From positions 124,001 through 188,000 of the forward strand of contig JAFFJZ010000082.1 of NCBI GenBank assembly GCA_018340375.1: a stretch of DNA of 64,000 bases. Reading direction: 5' to 3'. This stretch comes from Gonatopus flavifemur. Taxonomy: Eukaryota > Arthropoda > Insecta > Hymenoptera > Dryinidae. This document shows, piece by piece, positions 1 through 10,029 of the stretch. The position numbers and the translations under genes were made by a program. Every line of letters starts with the position of its first letter. Position 1 is the first letter of the stretch. A model generated the notes under the pieces. That model was given only the letters and a program-made list of their open reading frames with translations. It searched no databases and was not told the origin of the DNA.

Positions 1-169
1 TTAATCTGGAATCACTGATTGGAAACTTAATTGTCTCAATTCGCTTGTAGGAGAAACTTGATTCAATTCGTTTCAACACGGATGTACAAGTTGAGAATGT
101 TCCGAAATTCATATGGTTTTCACATAAATTGATTGTCACTGGCATCCAAGATTCCCCTTAGAGCATATA

Positions 170-411
170 CACGGAGAAAAGTATATGTGACTGATTACTA
201 TTGTCTTAGTTCTCATCGCGACTTTGGAATAGGAAATGAATGATGGTTCGCGATTTGGTGATCATTACGATGTTAACCTATCGTTCCCATGGTGACATAA
301 ACAATTTATTGTACTCACTCTGATTCAGAATGGGACTTATTACAATTTTGAAATATCTGTCACTAAATTACTATTCTTCATAATAACCGTCACCGTATAT
401 TTTTCTCCGTG
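170..411. mobile_element. TA-flanked MITE (ACACGGAGAAAA-type ends)
   Basis: The ends are inverted repeats: CACGGAGAAAA at the left and its complement TTTTCTCCGTG at the right, each bordered by TA (168-169 and 412-413). The repeat is only a few tens of bases long and the interior is non-coding. The TA duplication suggests cross-mobilisation by a Tc1/mariner-type transposase. Confidence 0.55.
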
Positions 412-768
412 TACTACTGGAGCGAGAATTGCCCACGATTACAAATTATCAATACAAATAAGTGTGGTTGACTATGAGAGAGAGAGATCCGACTTTAGGC
501 AGTTGTCTTTCTTTTCATCCAATGAGATTTGAACAGAGATAGCATAAAAGTGGGATCTCTCATGCTAAGTGAACCACACTCTTCCGTTGTCTTTGCTCGC
601 TTCAGTAGTATAGGCTCTAAAAGATTTCCGCATTGAAATCCAAGAAGTTCGAAATCGATGTTGCGAAATGAATAATCATCTAAAACGACAGGGGATCTCA
701 TTTGGATTCACCGATTCCAAATTTGATGGGTAGCCCCCCAATTGTCCGAAAGTTCAGTATACCGGATG

Positions 769-961
769 CAGGGCCGTGCAGAAAAATCTGGGCCCGGGGG
801 AAATTAATTTACAGGTCCCAATTTTGCGTAGGTATCATTCCTGAACTCTCTGGTGGGTCCCTGAACTCTATCCGGGAAACTGAGAGTGGAAATCCGGACC
901 CTCAGGGAGCTTCGAGCCCGGGGTAAAATATCCCGGCAGTCTACCCCTCTCGTCAGGCCTG
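769..961. mobile_element. Short non-autonomous hAT-like element
   Basis: The left end CAGGGCCGTGCAGAAAA and the right end, which reads CAGGCCTGACG on the other strand, resemble hAT termini. The flanks are 8-bp near-duplicates, ACCGGATG (761-768) and ACCGAATG (962-969), differing at one base, as expected for an old hAT insertion. The 193-bp interior is more GC-rich than its surroundings and has no credible coding capacity. Confidence 0.5.
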
Positions 962-969
962 ACCGAATG

Positions 970-1996
970 CTCAATGTACCGAAAATTTTTGGACCGAACT
1001 CCAATAAGCCGAATAATTATTGTACGAAATTACCGAAGTCAAATCAATCAGAAGGTTTCGGAAGTTACAGCAATTTGAAAAAAACACGATATTTTCAGAA
1101 AATTCTCCAACATTTCCCTTAATATCAAGGGAACTATTGAATTTTTGGCAAAATAGGGTGAGGATTTATATTCCTGAGATTCTGGCAATGGATTCGTGAA
1201 AAAATATCATTCTAGGATATTGCCAGTCCGAGATATTCACAATTAGGAAAGCTCGAGTCTGAAAGAGCCTTTGTTCCCCAACAGGACGTGAAACATAACT
1301 GTATTCTCTGGGAGCTGATTATTCATCTGAGGACATCGGTTTCGGACCACTTGCATTTCAATATGGAAATCCAGCTGGACCCCACCCTTATAACATTTCT
1401 AAATTTTGTACATTTTATGTAAGCGCATTGTATATACATTTCATGTTCAATCTTAAAGTTACATACAATGCAAATACATAGAAGGTGCAACGTTTGAAGA
1501 CTTTATAAGGGCAGTATTGAGAATTTTGTTGGAAACACCATCCTAATTCCATTGCATTCTCAATTTGCAAATCCATGTCGGAACGAATTGAATTGAGTAT
1601 AACCTTCCACAAGCTGATTGAAACCAACATGATGCGAATCGGCAATGCTGGACAAGATCCGCCGTTGCTATAGATGATTATTCATTTTGGAACACCAGGG
1701 TCAAACATCTGCCACTTCAATATGCAAATTCAGTTAGATGCGAGTAACAATCGAGTTGCGGGAAAACCATATCAATCCCGTAACATTTTGAACTTGCACA
1801 TGCGTGTTGAAACGAATCGGCTCAGGTTTCTCCCATAAGCGAATTGGAACAAGTAAGTTTCAATAGATCTTGATTTGAATATTCTTATATCATCAATACC
1901 AATAGAATGTTTGGAAATGTTGAAAGCGGAAGTTCATACACATGAAGAACTTGTTGAAAAATTAATGATTCAATGGTTTCAAATTTGGATTTACAG
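970..1996. other. No recognised gene or repeat
   Basis: AT-rich sequence with only short spurious ORFs. A stretch before 1996 reads open in another frame (around 1909-2030, with EELVEKLMIQW) but lacks good splice borders. The 5' exon(s) of the downstream transposase may lie here and were not identified. Confidence 0.4.
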
Positions 1997-2076
1997 ATCA
2001 CATACAAACTTCATCAGCATGTTCATCTGAGTTCAATATTGATGAAAACTCAACTAACGATGAAAATGATATTCAA

Positions 2077-4509
2077 ATGGAATTTAGCAATTCTAATATA
2101 TGCTCTGAATCAGATTCAAAACATTCGAATCCAACGTTGACTTTCAATACTGACAATAGTGGTCAAAATCTCCATTCGCAATCCGTCGCGAATGAGAATG
2201 AATGTTCTGATGAAAGCGAAACTGATTGTGTCAGTGGTGAAGATAATCAACAAACTCATCAAACTGTATATCTAACTGATCAACATAATAAAGGAATGGA
2301 TGTCGAAAATTTTCAGTATAATGATACGATGATGTTCCCAGCGGCTCAACTAACTGTGCTCGATGTGCAAAAAATGATCATGGGCATGGTTATTCGTTAT
2401 AATTTGACGAATAATGCACGGGCTGCACTCGTGGATTTCACAAAAACTTTAGCTGGTCCCGAGTTTAAACAATGGAGTCCGAATGATTATACGTTCTCCA
2501 AGTTGTATGATCCACCTAAAGATCAGATAACGGTGAATTTTTATTGCCCCTCATGCCACATTTCTTTACTTCAAACCGATATGCAAAATCCTATTCGAAC
2601 TATACAAAAAACATGTGAGCAATGTCATCAATTATATCATTTGAATACATCAAAATCAAATTACTTTTTCTACAACAATATAGAATATCAGATTAAAATG
2701 TTGTTGAATAATGAATCTATTCAAAAGTCTCTTCTTGAAAATTTGAAAAACATTCATAAGAGAGAGAAAAATAGTGATTCACTTATGACCGATATCTGTG
2801 ATGGTAGCTTGTATAAAGAAGTACAAAAAAAATTCCCTGGTACTCTAACGTTCAGCTTCAATACAGACGGAGCACCAATATTTAAAAGTAGTAAAAAAAG
2901 CTTTTGGCCACTACAGGTAATAATTAATGAATTGCCACCATCTATAAGATATAAAAAGCTGATTTTAGCAGCGATTTGGATAACAAACGGAGAGCCAAGT
3001 CCACAGATGATGAATTGTTTTTTATCTTCATTTGTGAAGGAAACTGTTCATTTGGGAAAAAACGGAGTTTCTTTCTATAATTATGGAACTGGAAAAACAA
3101 TGATACTGGAATTCACACCGTTATGTGCATCCGTAGATTCTGTGGCTCGACCCGTCATTCAAAATCATGTTCAATTTAATGGATATGAAGGCTGCAGTTG
3201 GTGTGTTATTCATGGGAAATATAGTCATGGATGTGTTCGATACCCTTTATCTGTGAAAAAGGACGCTTTGAGGACACATATAACTAACTTGGATTATACA
3301 AAACAAAGTTTGCAACTTGGAAAACCTGTTAAAGGAGTCAAAGGTTTTTCTGAACTCATGAGATTGCCAGCTCTTGATACCGTTTGGGGATACCCAGTAG
3401 AATATATGCACGGTATATCCTTAGGAGTCTCAAGACAGCTTTGGGATATATGGACTACGAGAGGCTGTGAATATTATTTAAGCAAACAAGAAATCCAAGT
3501 CATAGATGATCGTTTGCAATCGATCAAAGTACCACATGAAATACATAGATTGCCAAGATCATTAAAAGAGCAACACAAATGGAAAGCCTCCGAGTGGCGT
3601 TCTTGGGCAATATTTTTTGGTCCTGTGTGTTTAAAAGGGGTTCTAAACGATGAGGTTTTTCAATCGTTCCTATTGTTCAGCCGAAGTGTATATACTTTAC
3701 TTAAAACAGAAATTACTATGGAACAACTCAATCAGTGTGAATACGATTTATTAAAATTCATCGGGGAATGTGAAATTTTTTACGGCGAACGTGCATGTAC
3801 GTTCAACTTACACAGTCTGACTCATATTGTTGATTCTGTCAGACATAGTGGACCTTTATGGTGCACTTCAACATTTCATTTTGAAAATGGAATTTATTTG
3901 TATAAAAAGTTAGTCAATGGTCCCCATAATGTTGGTCACCAAATTATAACAAAATGGTTACGAATGGAAGAGTTCAAACTTGGAACATCGATTATGACGA
4001 ATAAGAAGGATTGTGTTGAATATTGTGATAATCTGTTTTGTCGAAAATATCTGTGCGATAGCAATGTGAGAAGAATTGATGGGGTTGTAATGTTGGGACC
4101 ACCTAAGACATTGTATAACATTCCTTCCGCAGTCGACCAGTTTTCACAGAATAATCTTCCTGGCATTGAAACTTTTGACAGATGTATATTCAATGATATG
4201 TTATTACACAGTGCGCAATATATTCGTGCTGAGAAAACAAATGACACTGTAGTAGTATTTGATGATGATACTGTTGTAGCAATAGAATATATTGCTGTGA
4301 TTTCAAACAAAGGTTACATACTGGGTTCTCAATTGAAACTTGCCCCGTTTGATGAATCGTTCACTATTGATCATATCAAAAGAGTATTGGGGAAAGATGA
4401 AATTTCTATTTTCGATATTAACAAAATCAAGCACAAAGTTATTCTAATGGAACTGGAATGTAGTGTAACGTACATTTGTTTCTTACCCAACGTCTGCGAA
4501 ATTCAATAA
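2077..4509 (+). CDS. EnSpm/CACTA (tnp2-type) transposase
   Basis: Uninterrupted 810-residue ORF resembling animal relatives of the plant En/Spm TNP2 transposase, which excises and inserts DNA through an RNase H-like core. The N-terminal ~130 residues are acidic and Ser/Asn-rich. A zinc-ribbon-like CPSC...CEQC pair lies at residues 157-183. The motif NTDGAPIF with Asp264, followed by SFWPLQVIINELPP, matches the start of the tnp2 core. GCSWC (373-376) and LDTVWGYPVEYMHG (Asp434, His445) follow, and a DUF4218-like tail has HSLTHIVDSVRHSG and FHFENG (Glu603). Assigning the catalytic triad from these acidic residues is inference. The first Met at 2077 may not be the start: the frame is open back to a good acceptor (TTTACAG ending at 1996), with in-frame stops just upstream, so 1997-2076 is probably coding and a 5' exon is missing. 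A BEN-domain gene follows on the same strand. CACTA-type ends were not found. Confidence 0.8.
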   Translation: MEFSNSNICSESDSKHSNPTLTFNTDNSGQNLHSQSVANENECSDESETDCVSGEDNQQTHQTVYLTDQHNKGMDVENFQYNDTMMFPAAQLTVLDVQKMIMGMVIRYNLTNNARAALVDFTKTLAGPEFKQWSPNDYTFSKLYDPPKDQITVNFYCPSCHISLLQTDMQNPIRTIQKTCEQCHQLYHLNTSKSNYFFYNNIEYQIKMLLNNESIQKSLLENLKNIHKREKNSDSLMTDICDGSLYKEVQKKFPGTLTFSFNTDGAPIFKSSKKSFWPLQVIINELPPSIRYKKLILAAIWITNGEPSPQMMNCFLSSFVKETVHLGKNGVSFYNYGTGKTMILEFTPLCASVDSVARPVIQNHVQFNGYEGCSWCVIHGKYSHGCVRYPLSVKKDALRTHITNLDYTKQSLQLGKPVKGVKGFSELMRLPALDTVWGYPVEYMHGISLGVSRQLWDIWTTRGCEYYLSKQEIQVIDDRLQSIKVPHEIHRLPRSLKEQHKWKASEWRSWAIFFGPVCLKGVLNDEVFQSFLLFSRSVYTLLKTEITMEQLNQCEYDLLKFIGECEIFYGERACTFNLHSLTHIVDSVRHSGPLWCTSTFHFENGIYLYKKLVNGPHNVGHQIITKWLRMEEFKLGTSIMTNKKDCVEYCDNLFCRKYLCDSNVRRIDGVVMLGPPKTLYNIPSAVDQFSQNNLPGIETFDRCIFNDMLLHSAQYIRAEKTNDTVVVFDDDTVVAIEYIAVISNKGYILGSQLKLAPFDESFTIDHIKRVLGKDEISIFDINKIKHKVILMELECSVTYICFLPNVCEIQ

Positions 4510-4872
4510 ATGAAAATACAAATATTTTGTGAAGGTACGAATCAGAATATTAATATCACACTCATTTCATTAAACATGTTCATTTAATCCTTGCACCAAA
4601 AACATACCCTGTAATGTTACATGGGTTATTGTAGAATCGATATGAAATCTCATGTAATTGAGACTTGTGTAGAATTAATGCGAGGAAACATGTTACATTA
4701 TAACTAATCTTAACAAATTCGGTGTTTTCATAGCAATTAAGAATAACAATGTTGACATGGAACAATATTTACTGTACATAATTAGATCCTATTGCATTAC
4801 GATTATGTCGTATTATGTCACTTCATTTCGATCAGAGAACGAACGTTGAATTAATCTAAACACGTTTTTCAG

Positions 4873-7800
4873 GAAAAAGAAAATAACGTACCCAATCAAG
4901 TAATCTCGAAGGCACGTGATAAAGTAAGCATTTGAATATATATTCAGAAACTGATATATTGTAACGTACATATTATCTTTATCCGTATTGTATAATGTAC
5001 TCATGTGTTGTATGTTCGGTTCATTTAGGAAACTGAAAGATCCGGTGATAAAGAATCAAAAAAAAGGAAGTTCGATTCTAAAAAACAAGATGGCAATGAG
5101 GTCTCCGAAAAAAAACAAATGAAATTAGCAAACATTGATAAAGAAGATAATTTGAATTGTAAAATAAAAATGTTAGAAAAGAAATGTTGTCAAATCGAAA
5201 AACAATATGATTCGGAAAAAAGAAAAAATGCGGCTCTTTTACCAACAAACGAGAATTTAAAAGAAATGTTGGCAGAGACTTCCAATTTAAACATGCAACT
5301 CCAACGTCAAGTCATCGCTTATTTTGAACAAAATGAAGGTGAGGTATTATTTACTAATTTCAGTCTATGTAAGATCAGACAGTATATTTTGGAATTATAG
5401 AAAGAAATTGATTGAGTATTATCATTACATACATTCTTGAGTAAATATTTGAAAATAATTTCCAATCCAACAGATACTGAAGCAGCAAGGAACCGAGTTA
5501 GAGATAATATCGTTGATAATTGCCCATCGGTAGGATTCGTGAGGAAGCATGATGATATGGTATTCGATATATTTTATTTTTTGAATTCAAAGTCTTGGTA
5601 TTCTATCCATTATTTCTTCACTGTGTCGCTATACATATGTTTAACATAAAAATATTCTACAAACGTTTACTCTTCGCACTTCATTAAATTTTTTTTGTAA
5701 TCTATTTTATTTTAGAATCGACTAAAAAATGATGTATTGAATGCCGATTGATCAACCCTTTCTAACCTGAATTATTTTGAGCGATGGAATACTGAGCTTG
5801 AGGTTACATTTTGTCATGTCTTGTTATGATTATGGAATTCCATGCGTGATAACAATTCTGGATGGAAACCGTTGTTTTTTTATCAAAAATATATTGAATT
5901 AGATATAAATTATATATGTGTTTCATAGAACAAAATTCTCTCCGTCATAGATCGGGATCATTAAGAGGCTATACCAATGTGAACGCTCAAGATTTTTGTG
6001 ATTTCTTGAAGAGAAAAGTATCCCATCGAATGTTTTGAAAGTTTGAGAACCTATTTACCTGTAACTGAACTATGTTACATAATTTTTTTGTACGAAAATA
6101 TTAGAATTCAAGCGACTTATGCGTTGCTTTCGAAGAAAAAAAGTTCCTCCACTGCTGCCATGATTTCGGTCGCTTGAGTGACTGAAATCGACAAAACCAA
6201 AAATGACACTAAACTAGAGGGTATTCTTCCCACTCAGCACAAATATCGCAATAATATTGCTGCAATATCACCGCAATATTTCAATATTGCTGTAATATTG
6301 CCGCGTCATTCGTGCTGGGTGGGTTCATAACGGGTGTTTCCGACAGCTGCTGCACAGTGTGCACAGTGCGCGAAGCGGTGCTCAATTCATTTCATTGCTA
6401 TCATTTGATTGATCGAGAATAAAAATCTCAGGTAATTGAGCACCACTTCGCGCACTGTGCACACTGTGCAGCAGCTATCGGAAACACCCAATGTGAACTA
6501 GGATATTTTCGATTGGATGACAATTGTGGATTTGGCATCGAAAATACGACCATTTCGTATAAAAAGAAACAGGACTTCTTTTCAAAACTGCCATTTCGTC
6601 AGATTATGATGTTTTTCAAAAATCCTAGTTCATCGTACGCAGGATACCCTCTACTTTATCGTCACTTAAACGTAGTTGGCTTTTTTGAATTTAGTCACTC
6701 GAACGACCGGGATTATATGGCAGCAGTGGAGGAACTTCTTTTTCTTGACATTTCCGAAGGTAGCGCATAAGTCGCGCTCGTATCTTAATATTTTTGTACG
6801 AAAAAATTACATGATATAGTTTACCCAAGTATCAACAGAACTTCAACGTATATACGAAATAGAGACGTTCGTGGAATGTACGAATGAGATACGAAGAACA
6901 TATAATGAACGTTCATAGAATATTCGAATGAGAGTGTTTTGAATATACTCTAAGCGTACATAGTACATTTGAAACGTACGATATTCATTTAATCGACGTT
7001 CGATTGACGTAACGTCGTATACTCGATTATATCCGTTCAATGAATATACCCTAGTAGCAACAGAACGTTGTATATGTCCCAGGCAGCACCATGTTTCTTG
7101 GACGTTTTTAAAACGTTCTGAGAATGTTTTTAACACGTTCGGACGTTCTTAGCACGTTTCAAAAACCTCCGAGTATTGTTAGGGGTACCATACACGTTTA
7201 TAGTATATCTAGATATACTATGAACATTCATAGTACATATAAAACCTTCGGGTGCTTCTTAGGTACATAGCACCTATGAAACAGTCTCATCGGAATGTGC
7301 ATAGAATATATTTTGAATATTCGGAGAACGTTCATAGTATATTCTGGTGCTACTTGGGCAGTTATGGATCAATATATCTTCAAACTTCCAAAACATTCGG
7401 TGGAATACTTTTCTTCAAAAAAATTCCAAGAAGTCACCTAAATTCTGAGCGTGCACACTGGTACAGTGTTCTCAGATTGGAACCGTAAACGTTATACGCA
7501 CAGATGCGAATGTATGTACGTGTGAGGAGAGAGAGAGAGAGAGGATATGGTTGCGCGCGTAACCTAACATGCTTTCTCCATTGATCATTGAATAGTTGAC
7601 GAGAGAGCGAAGGAGAAAGCATGTTAGGTTGCGCGCGCAACCATATCCTCTTTCTCTGCACACGTATAGTCGGGTAGGGGGTCTTTTCGCCGAAAACGTT
7701 TTCCGCCGAATACACTGCAATTTGACAATCGATAGTCACCTCTAGAAATCACTAGGAGATTTCGTAGTGATCTCTAGAAATGACTAGTGATTGTCGAATT

Positions 7801-10029
7801 GAGTTTATTCGGCGAAAAGACCCCCTACCGTATAGTCGATGTAAAAAGTCCGGTAACAGTTCTAACGGAAATAACTTTGAATACGTTGTTATTGATGAAT
7901 TTCAAATATTTTTCCCCGACTGAATACGATCATAAAAGTTTCTTCTATCATTTTGATAAGGTACAAACTCTCAAATAACAGGAATAACACATTGTGTGAA
8001 GATGGTTCCGTTAGAGCTGTTACCGGACTTTTTACACCGACTATACATACATTCAAATCTGTGCATGTAACGTTTGCGGTTCCAATCTGAGAACAGTGCA
8101 CTGATATACCCCCTCAATATGTGAATATTGTTCGGTAACAAATGGGAAATTCATTCAATGTTTTATACGTTCTTTACATCCGATATTTTGAAAACTACAG
8201 GCGTCCAAAAGTTTTATAGAAATGTCCATTGTAATGGGCATTAGGTCAGAAAGGGTTAACAATACTAATAGTAGGAATCAATATGGAATCAAATATTGTA
8301 AGCGTAGAGAACATCATAAAAATTTTGCAGATGCATATTGGACAAGACCTTTGGTTGCCAAGGGTACGTTACGAGGCATCGAAGTTTAGTGCTAACCAAA
8401 GTAATTCGTTCAGGATTTTTGTAAAAGAAATAGCTTTAGCCTTATTTGGCCCTGAAACGTTGATGAGGAGCACTGCGGAAGGAAAACCTGCTAATAGGCG
8501 CAAAGATAAAAATGAGCCTGCCAGACCAGGGCTTGATCCTGTGAAAAAAGCTGCAATCTGTGGTAAGTCACTATTCACAGTTGGCAAAAAATACTATCAC
8601 AGAACCCGACAATCTGTTTTAGCGAATCCAACTTCTTAGTTACTAAGACTATTTTTTTCACTATAGTTCTTTGGTAGAATTGACAAATTTTATTTCTCTC
8701 AGTGTATCATGAATCCTACTGAAAACCCGAATAATACGTGCCTGGTTCAAAATAGAGCTCTTATAGGCCTACGAAACCCCAGCAGAAATGCTCCAGTTAT
8801 TGGCGAGTTTTTTTAACCCTTAACTAGCCAAAAAGTAGACACTTGCTAGTAACTCACCTGAACCCTACGGGACAATTGCGAGCGTCTAGTTTCTGACAAG
8901 TTAAGCGTTACAAAACTCGTCAATTATTAGAGCCCGTATACGCAGTCAAAGATGAAATCCAGTTCTCAGAAAAGACTGAGGGCCCTGTCCCATAGTACAA
9001 AACCTAACAACGGAACGGAACGTGTGGAATGAGCGGCACTAATACTTTACGAGTATGCCTAGTTTTATCTGGTTTCATCCAACAGTCACTAAAAATTTTG
9101 AAAATCTGTTGGTGCCGTGACCCGCTACTTTTTCCGTCCATGGGACGGTAGGGAAGAGGAAACAGCGACTCTGATGCCGCTCATTCCGCACGTTCCTTTC
9201 CGTTGTTGATTTCTGCACCATAGGACGGCACCCTCACATAGGTTCGGATAACATAACAGGTCGATTTCATACCCAAGTAGCACCAGGATATATTATGAAC
9301 GTTCTTCGAATATTCGAAATATGTTTTATCTACATTCCAATGAGACCGTTTCACAGGTGCTATGCATATTCATCTAACGTATGTAATCGAATATACGATG
9401 GTACGTTAATCAAGCTTCGATTGAATATCGTACATTTCGAATGTACTGTGTACATTCTAAATGTATTTAAAACAGTCTCATTTGAATATTCTATGGACGT
9501 GCATTATAGGTGCTACGTACCTCGTTCGTAGATTCTAAAAAAGTTTCTATTTCGTATATTGGTTGGAGTTCTGTTGTTGCTTGGGTATACGGGTAGTGTC
9601 CAGATGATATCCAGGTTTTAACCATGGTATACTAGGAATTATAATTATACTATAAAATATTTTCAACGTGGGCAATGAACAACTTTGTGCATTTCAGATA
9701 TTTTCCGGTTCTACTTACAATCTAAACAAGTCGATGAGGTCTCAATAAATGTGTGGTTATCTCGAGTCGGCAACATTATAAATGCAAAGATTAATGATCT
9801 AAGACGTCCGAAGCGAAAGACAACCAAAACCAAGAAACAAGTCATTGGTAATAACGTTTTAACAATAGATAAGGAAATGGAATCGGAGCCTGAAATCAAC
9901 ATGAATACTGAAGATAAGGATAGCAGTGAAAATAATAATGATGAGGAATCCGATGATAACAAAGAAGATGATCAGCAGATCAAAAACAATGCTATAGCAT
10001 CAGCAGATGAAGTGGATTCTGATAATTAG
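4873..10029 (+). CDS. BEN-domain protein, five-exon model (5' end missing)
   Basis: Spliced model: 4873-4923, 5029-5338, 5474-5529, 8331-8562 and 9698-10029, all with AG acceptors and GT donors (GTAAGC, GTGAGG, GTAGGA, GTAAGT). Phases agree and the sum is 981 nt, 327 codons including the stop. Exon 2 encodes a basic, nuclear-signal-like stretch (KESKKRKFDSKK) and a coiled coil. Exon 4 starts MHIGQDLWLPRVRYEASK and continues FRIFVKEIALALFGPETL...GLDPVKKAAIC. The junction to exon 5 gives AAICDIFRFYL, the expected end of a BEN domain. The C-terminus is a Lys/Arg patch followed by a long Asp/Glu/Asn-rich acidic tail. BEN domains bind DNA or protein in chromatin factors and occur in some poxvirus and polydnavirus proteins. 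No initiator exon was found, so the start is unknown and exon 3 (56 nt) is the weakest part. It could be a host gene, a retrogene-free relic, or the second gene of the tnp2 transposon. Confidence 0.65.
6232..6323. mobile_element. Small palindromic MITE, CCCAGCACGAAT-type
   Basis: Short imperfect palindrome. CACTCAGCACAAATATCGC at the left pairs with GCGTCATTCGTGCTGGGTG at the right, and the centre is made of repeated AATATTG motifs. It is nested in the 6068-6821 palindrome. Confidence 0.4.
6332..6489. mobile_element. 158-bp hairpin MITE
   Basis: Arms of about 60 bp begin GGGTGTTTCCGACAGCTGCT and end with the near-complement AGCAGCTATCGGAAACACCC. Both arms contain the GC-rich core GCACAGTGTGCACAGTGCGC. 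It is non-coding. Target duplication is unclear (AAC versus AAT). Confidence 0.55.
6824..7358. mobile_element. CCCAAGTAGC-family MITE, copy 1
   Basis: Ends CCCAAGTATCAACAGAA and GGTGCTACTTGGG are inverted repeats. The flanks are TA on the left and CA on the right. The interior is rich in GAACGTTC / ATAGTATATTC motifs shared with the copies at 9272, 11300, 47639 and 59405. Confidence 0.6.
7519..7664. mobile_element. TA-flanked hairpin MITE (CGTGTGAGGAGAG ends)
   Basis: Ends CGTGTGAGGAGAGAG and CTCTGCACACG are flanked by TA (7517-7518, 7665-7666). A near-perfect inner inverted repeat begins GGATATGGTTGCGCGCG. The opposite arm of the host palindrome shows the unfilled TA site, so the insertion is well supported. 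A GA microsatellite lies just inside the left end. Confidence 0.7.
7673..7829. mobile_element. 157-bp MITE with 9-bp target duplication
   Basis: Ends GGTAGGGGGTCTTTTCGCCG and the complement CGGCGAAAAGACCCCCTACC are flanked by a perfect 9-bp duplication GTATAGTCG (7664-7672 and 7830-7838). Nine-base duplications are typical of Mutator-like elements. The inserted site overlaps the end of the 7519-7664 MITE, so this is the youngest of three nested insertions. Confidence 0.75.
8800..8933. mobile_element. Palindromic MITE (GACGAGTTTTGTAAC-type arms)
   Basis: TTATTGGCGAGTTTTTTTAA at the left pairs with GTTACAAAACTCGTCAATTA at the right, followed inward by the TAACTAG / ACAAGTTA segments. A fragment of the same repeat occurs at about 46974-47025. 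It lies in intron 4 of the BEN gene. Confidence 0.45.
8980..9233. mobile_element. 254-bp palindromic MITE (GGGCCCTGTCCCATAG ends)
   Basis: Imperfect inverted repeats of about 60 bp: GGGCCCTGTCCCATAGTACA at the left, with TGGTGCAGAAATCAACAACG as the corresponding inner stretch of the complement of the right arm. Both arms include CGTTCC and GAATGAGCGGC. The flanks do not give a clean target duplication. Confidence 0.55.
9272..9585. mobile_element. CCCAAGTAGC-family MITE, copy 2
   Basis: Starts CCCAAGTAGCACCAGG and ends GTTGTTGCTTGGG, with TA on both sides. The interior carries the same GAACGTTC, ATATACGATGGTACG and AACAGTCTCAT motifs as the other copies. It lies in the last intron of the BEN gene. 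Confidence 0.65.

Larger units (their letters stand above)
6068..6821. mobile_element. Palindromic element with nested MITEs
   Basis: Inverted arms of roughly 170-200 bp. The left arm reads ACTATGTTACATAATTTTTT and the complement of the right end reads ACTATATCATGTAATTTTTT. Both arms continue through GCGACTTATGCG and a TCCTCCACTGCTGCCAT segment. The small ORF at 6513-6770 is simply the right arm. The element sits in intron 3 of the BEN gene. Two smaller palindromes (about 6232-6323 and 6332-6489) are inserted in its centre. Confidence 0.55.
7458..8098. mobile_element. Palindromic element invaded by two further MITEs
   Basis: The left arm (GTGTTCTCAGATTGGAACCG ...) recurs inverted at the right (... 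CGGTTCCAATCTGAGAACA). The arms run into a shared AAAAAGTCCGGTAACAG segment. The right arm is uninterrupted (GAATGTATGTATAGTCG on its strand) and serves as the empty site for the insertions at 7519-7664 and 7673-7829. Outer borders are approximate. Confidence 0.55.

Noticed and set aside
7434..7739. Two overlapping minus-strand ORFs of 82-101 residues
   Set aside because: They run across the borders of two nested MITEs and through hairpin arms, so they cannot be an evolved gene.
4873..10029. BEN domain as a sign of polydnavirus proviral DNA
   Set aside because: BEN domains are widespread in animal genes. No other polydnavirus-type gene or segment border is visible, so this is not supported.
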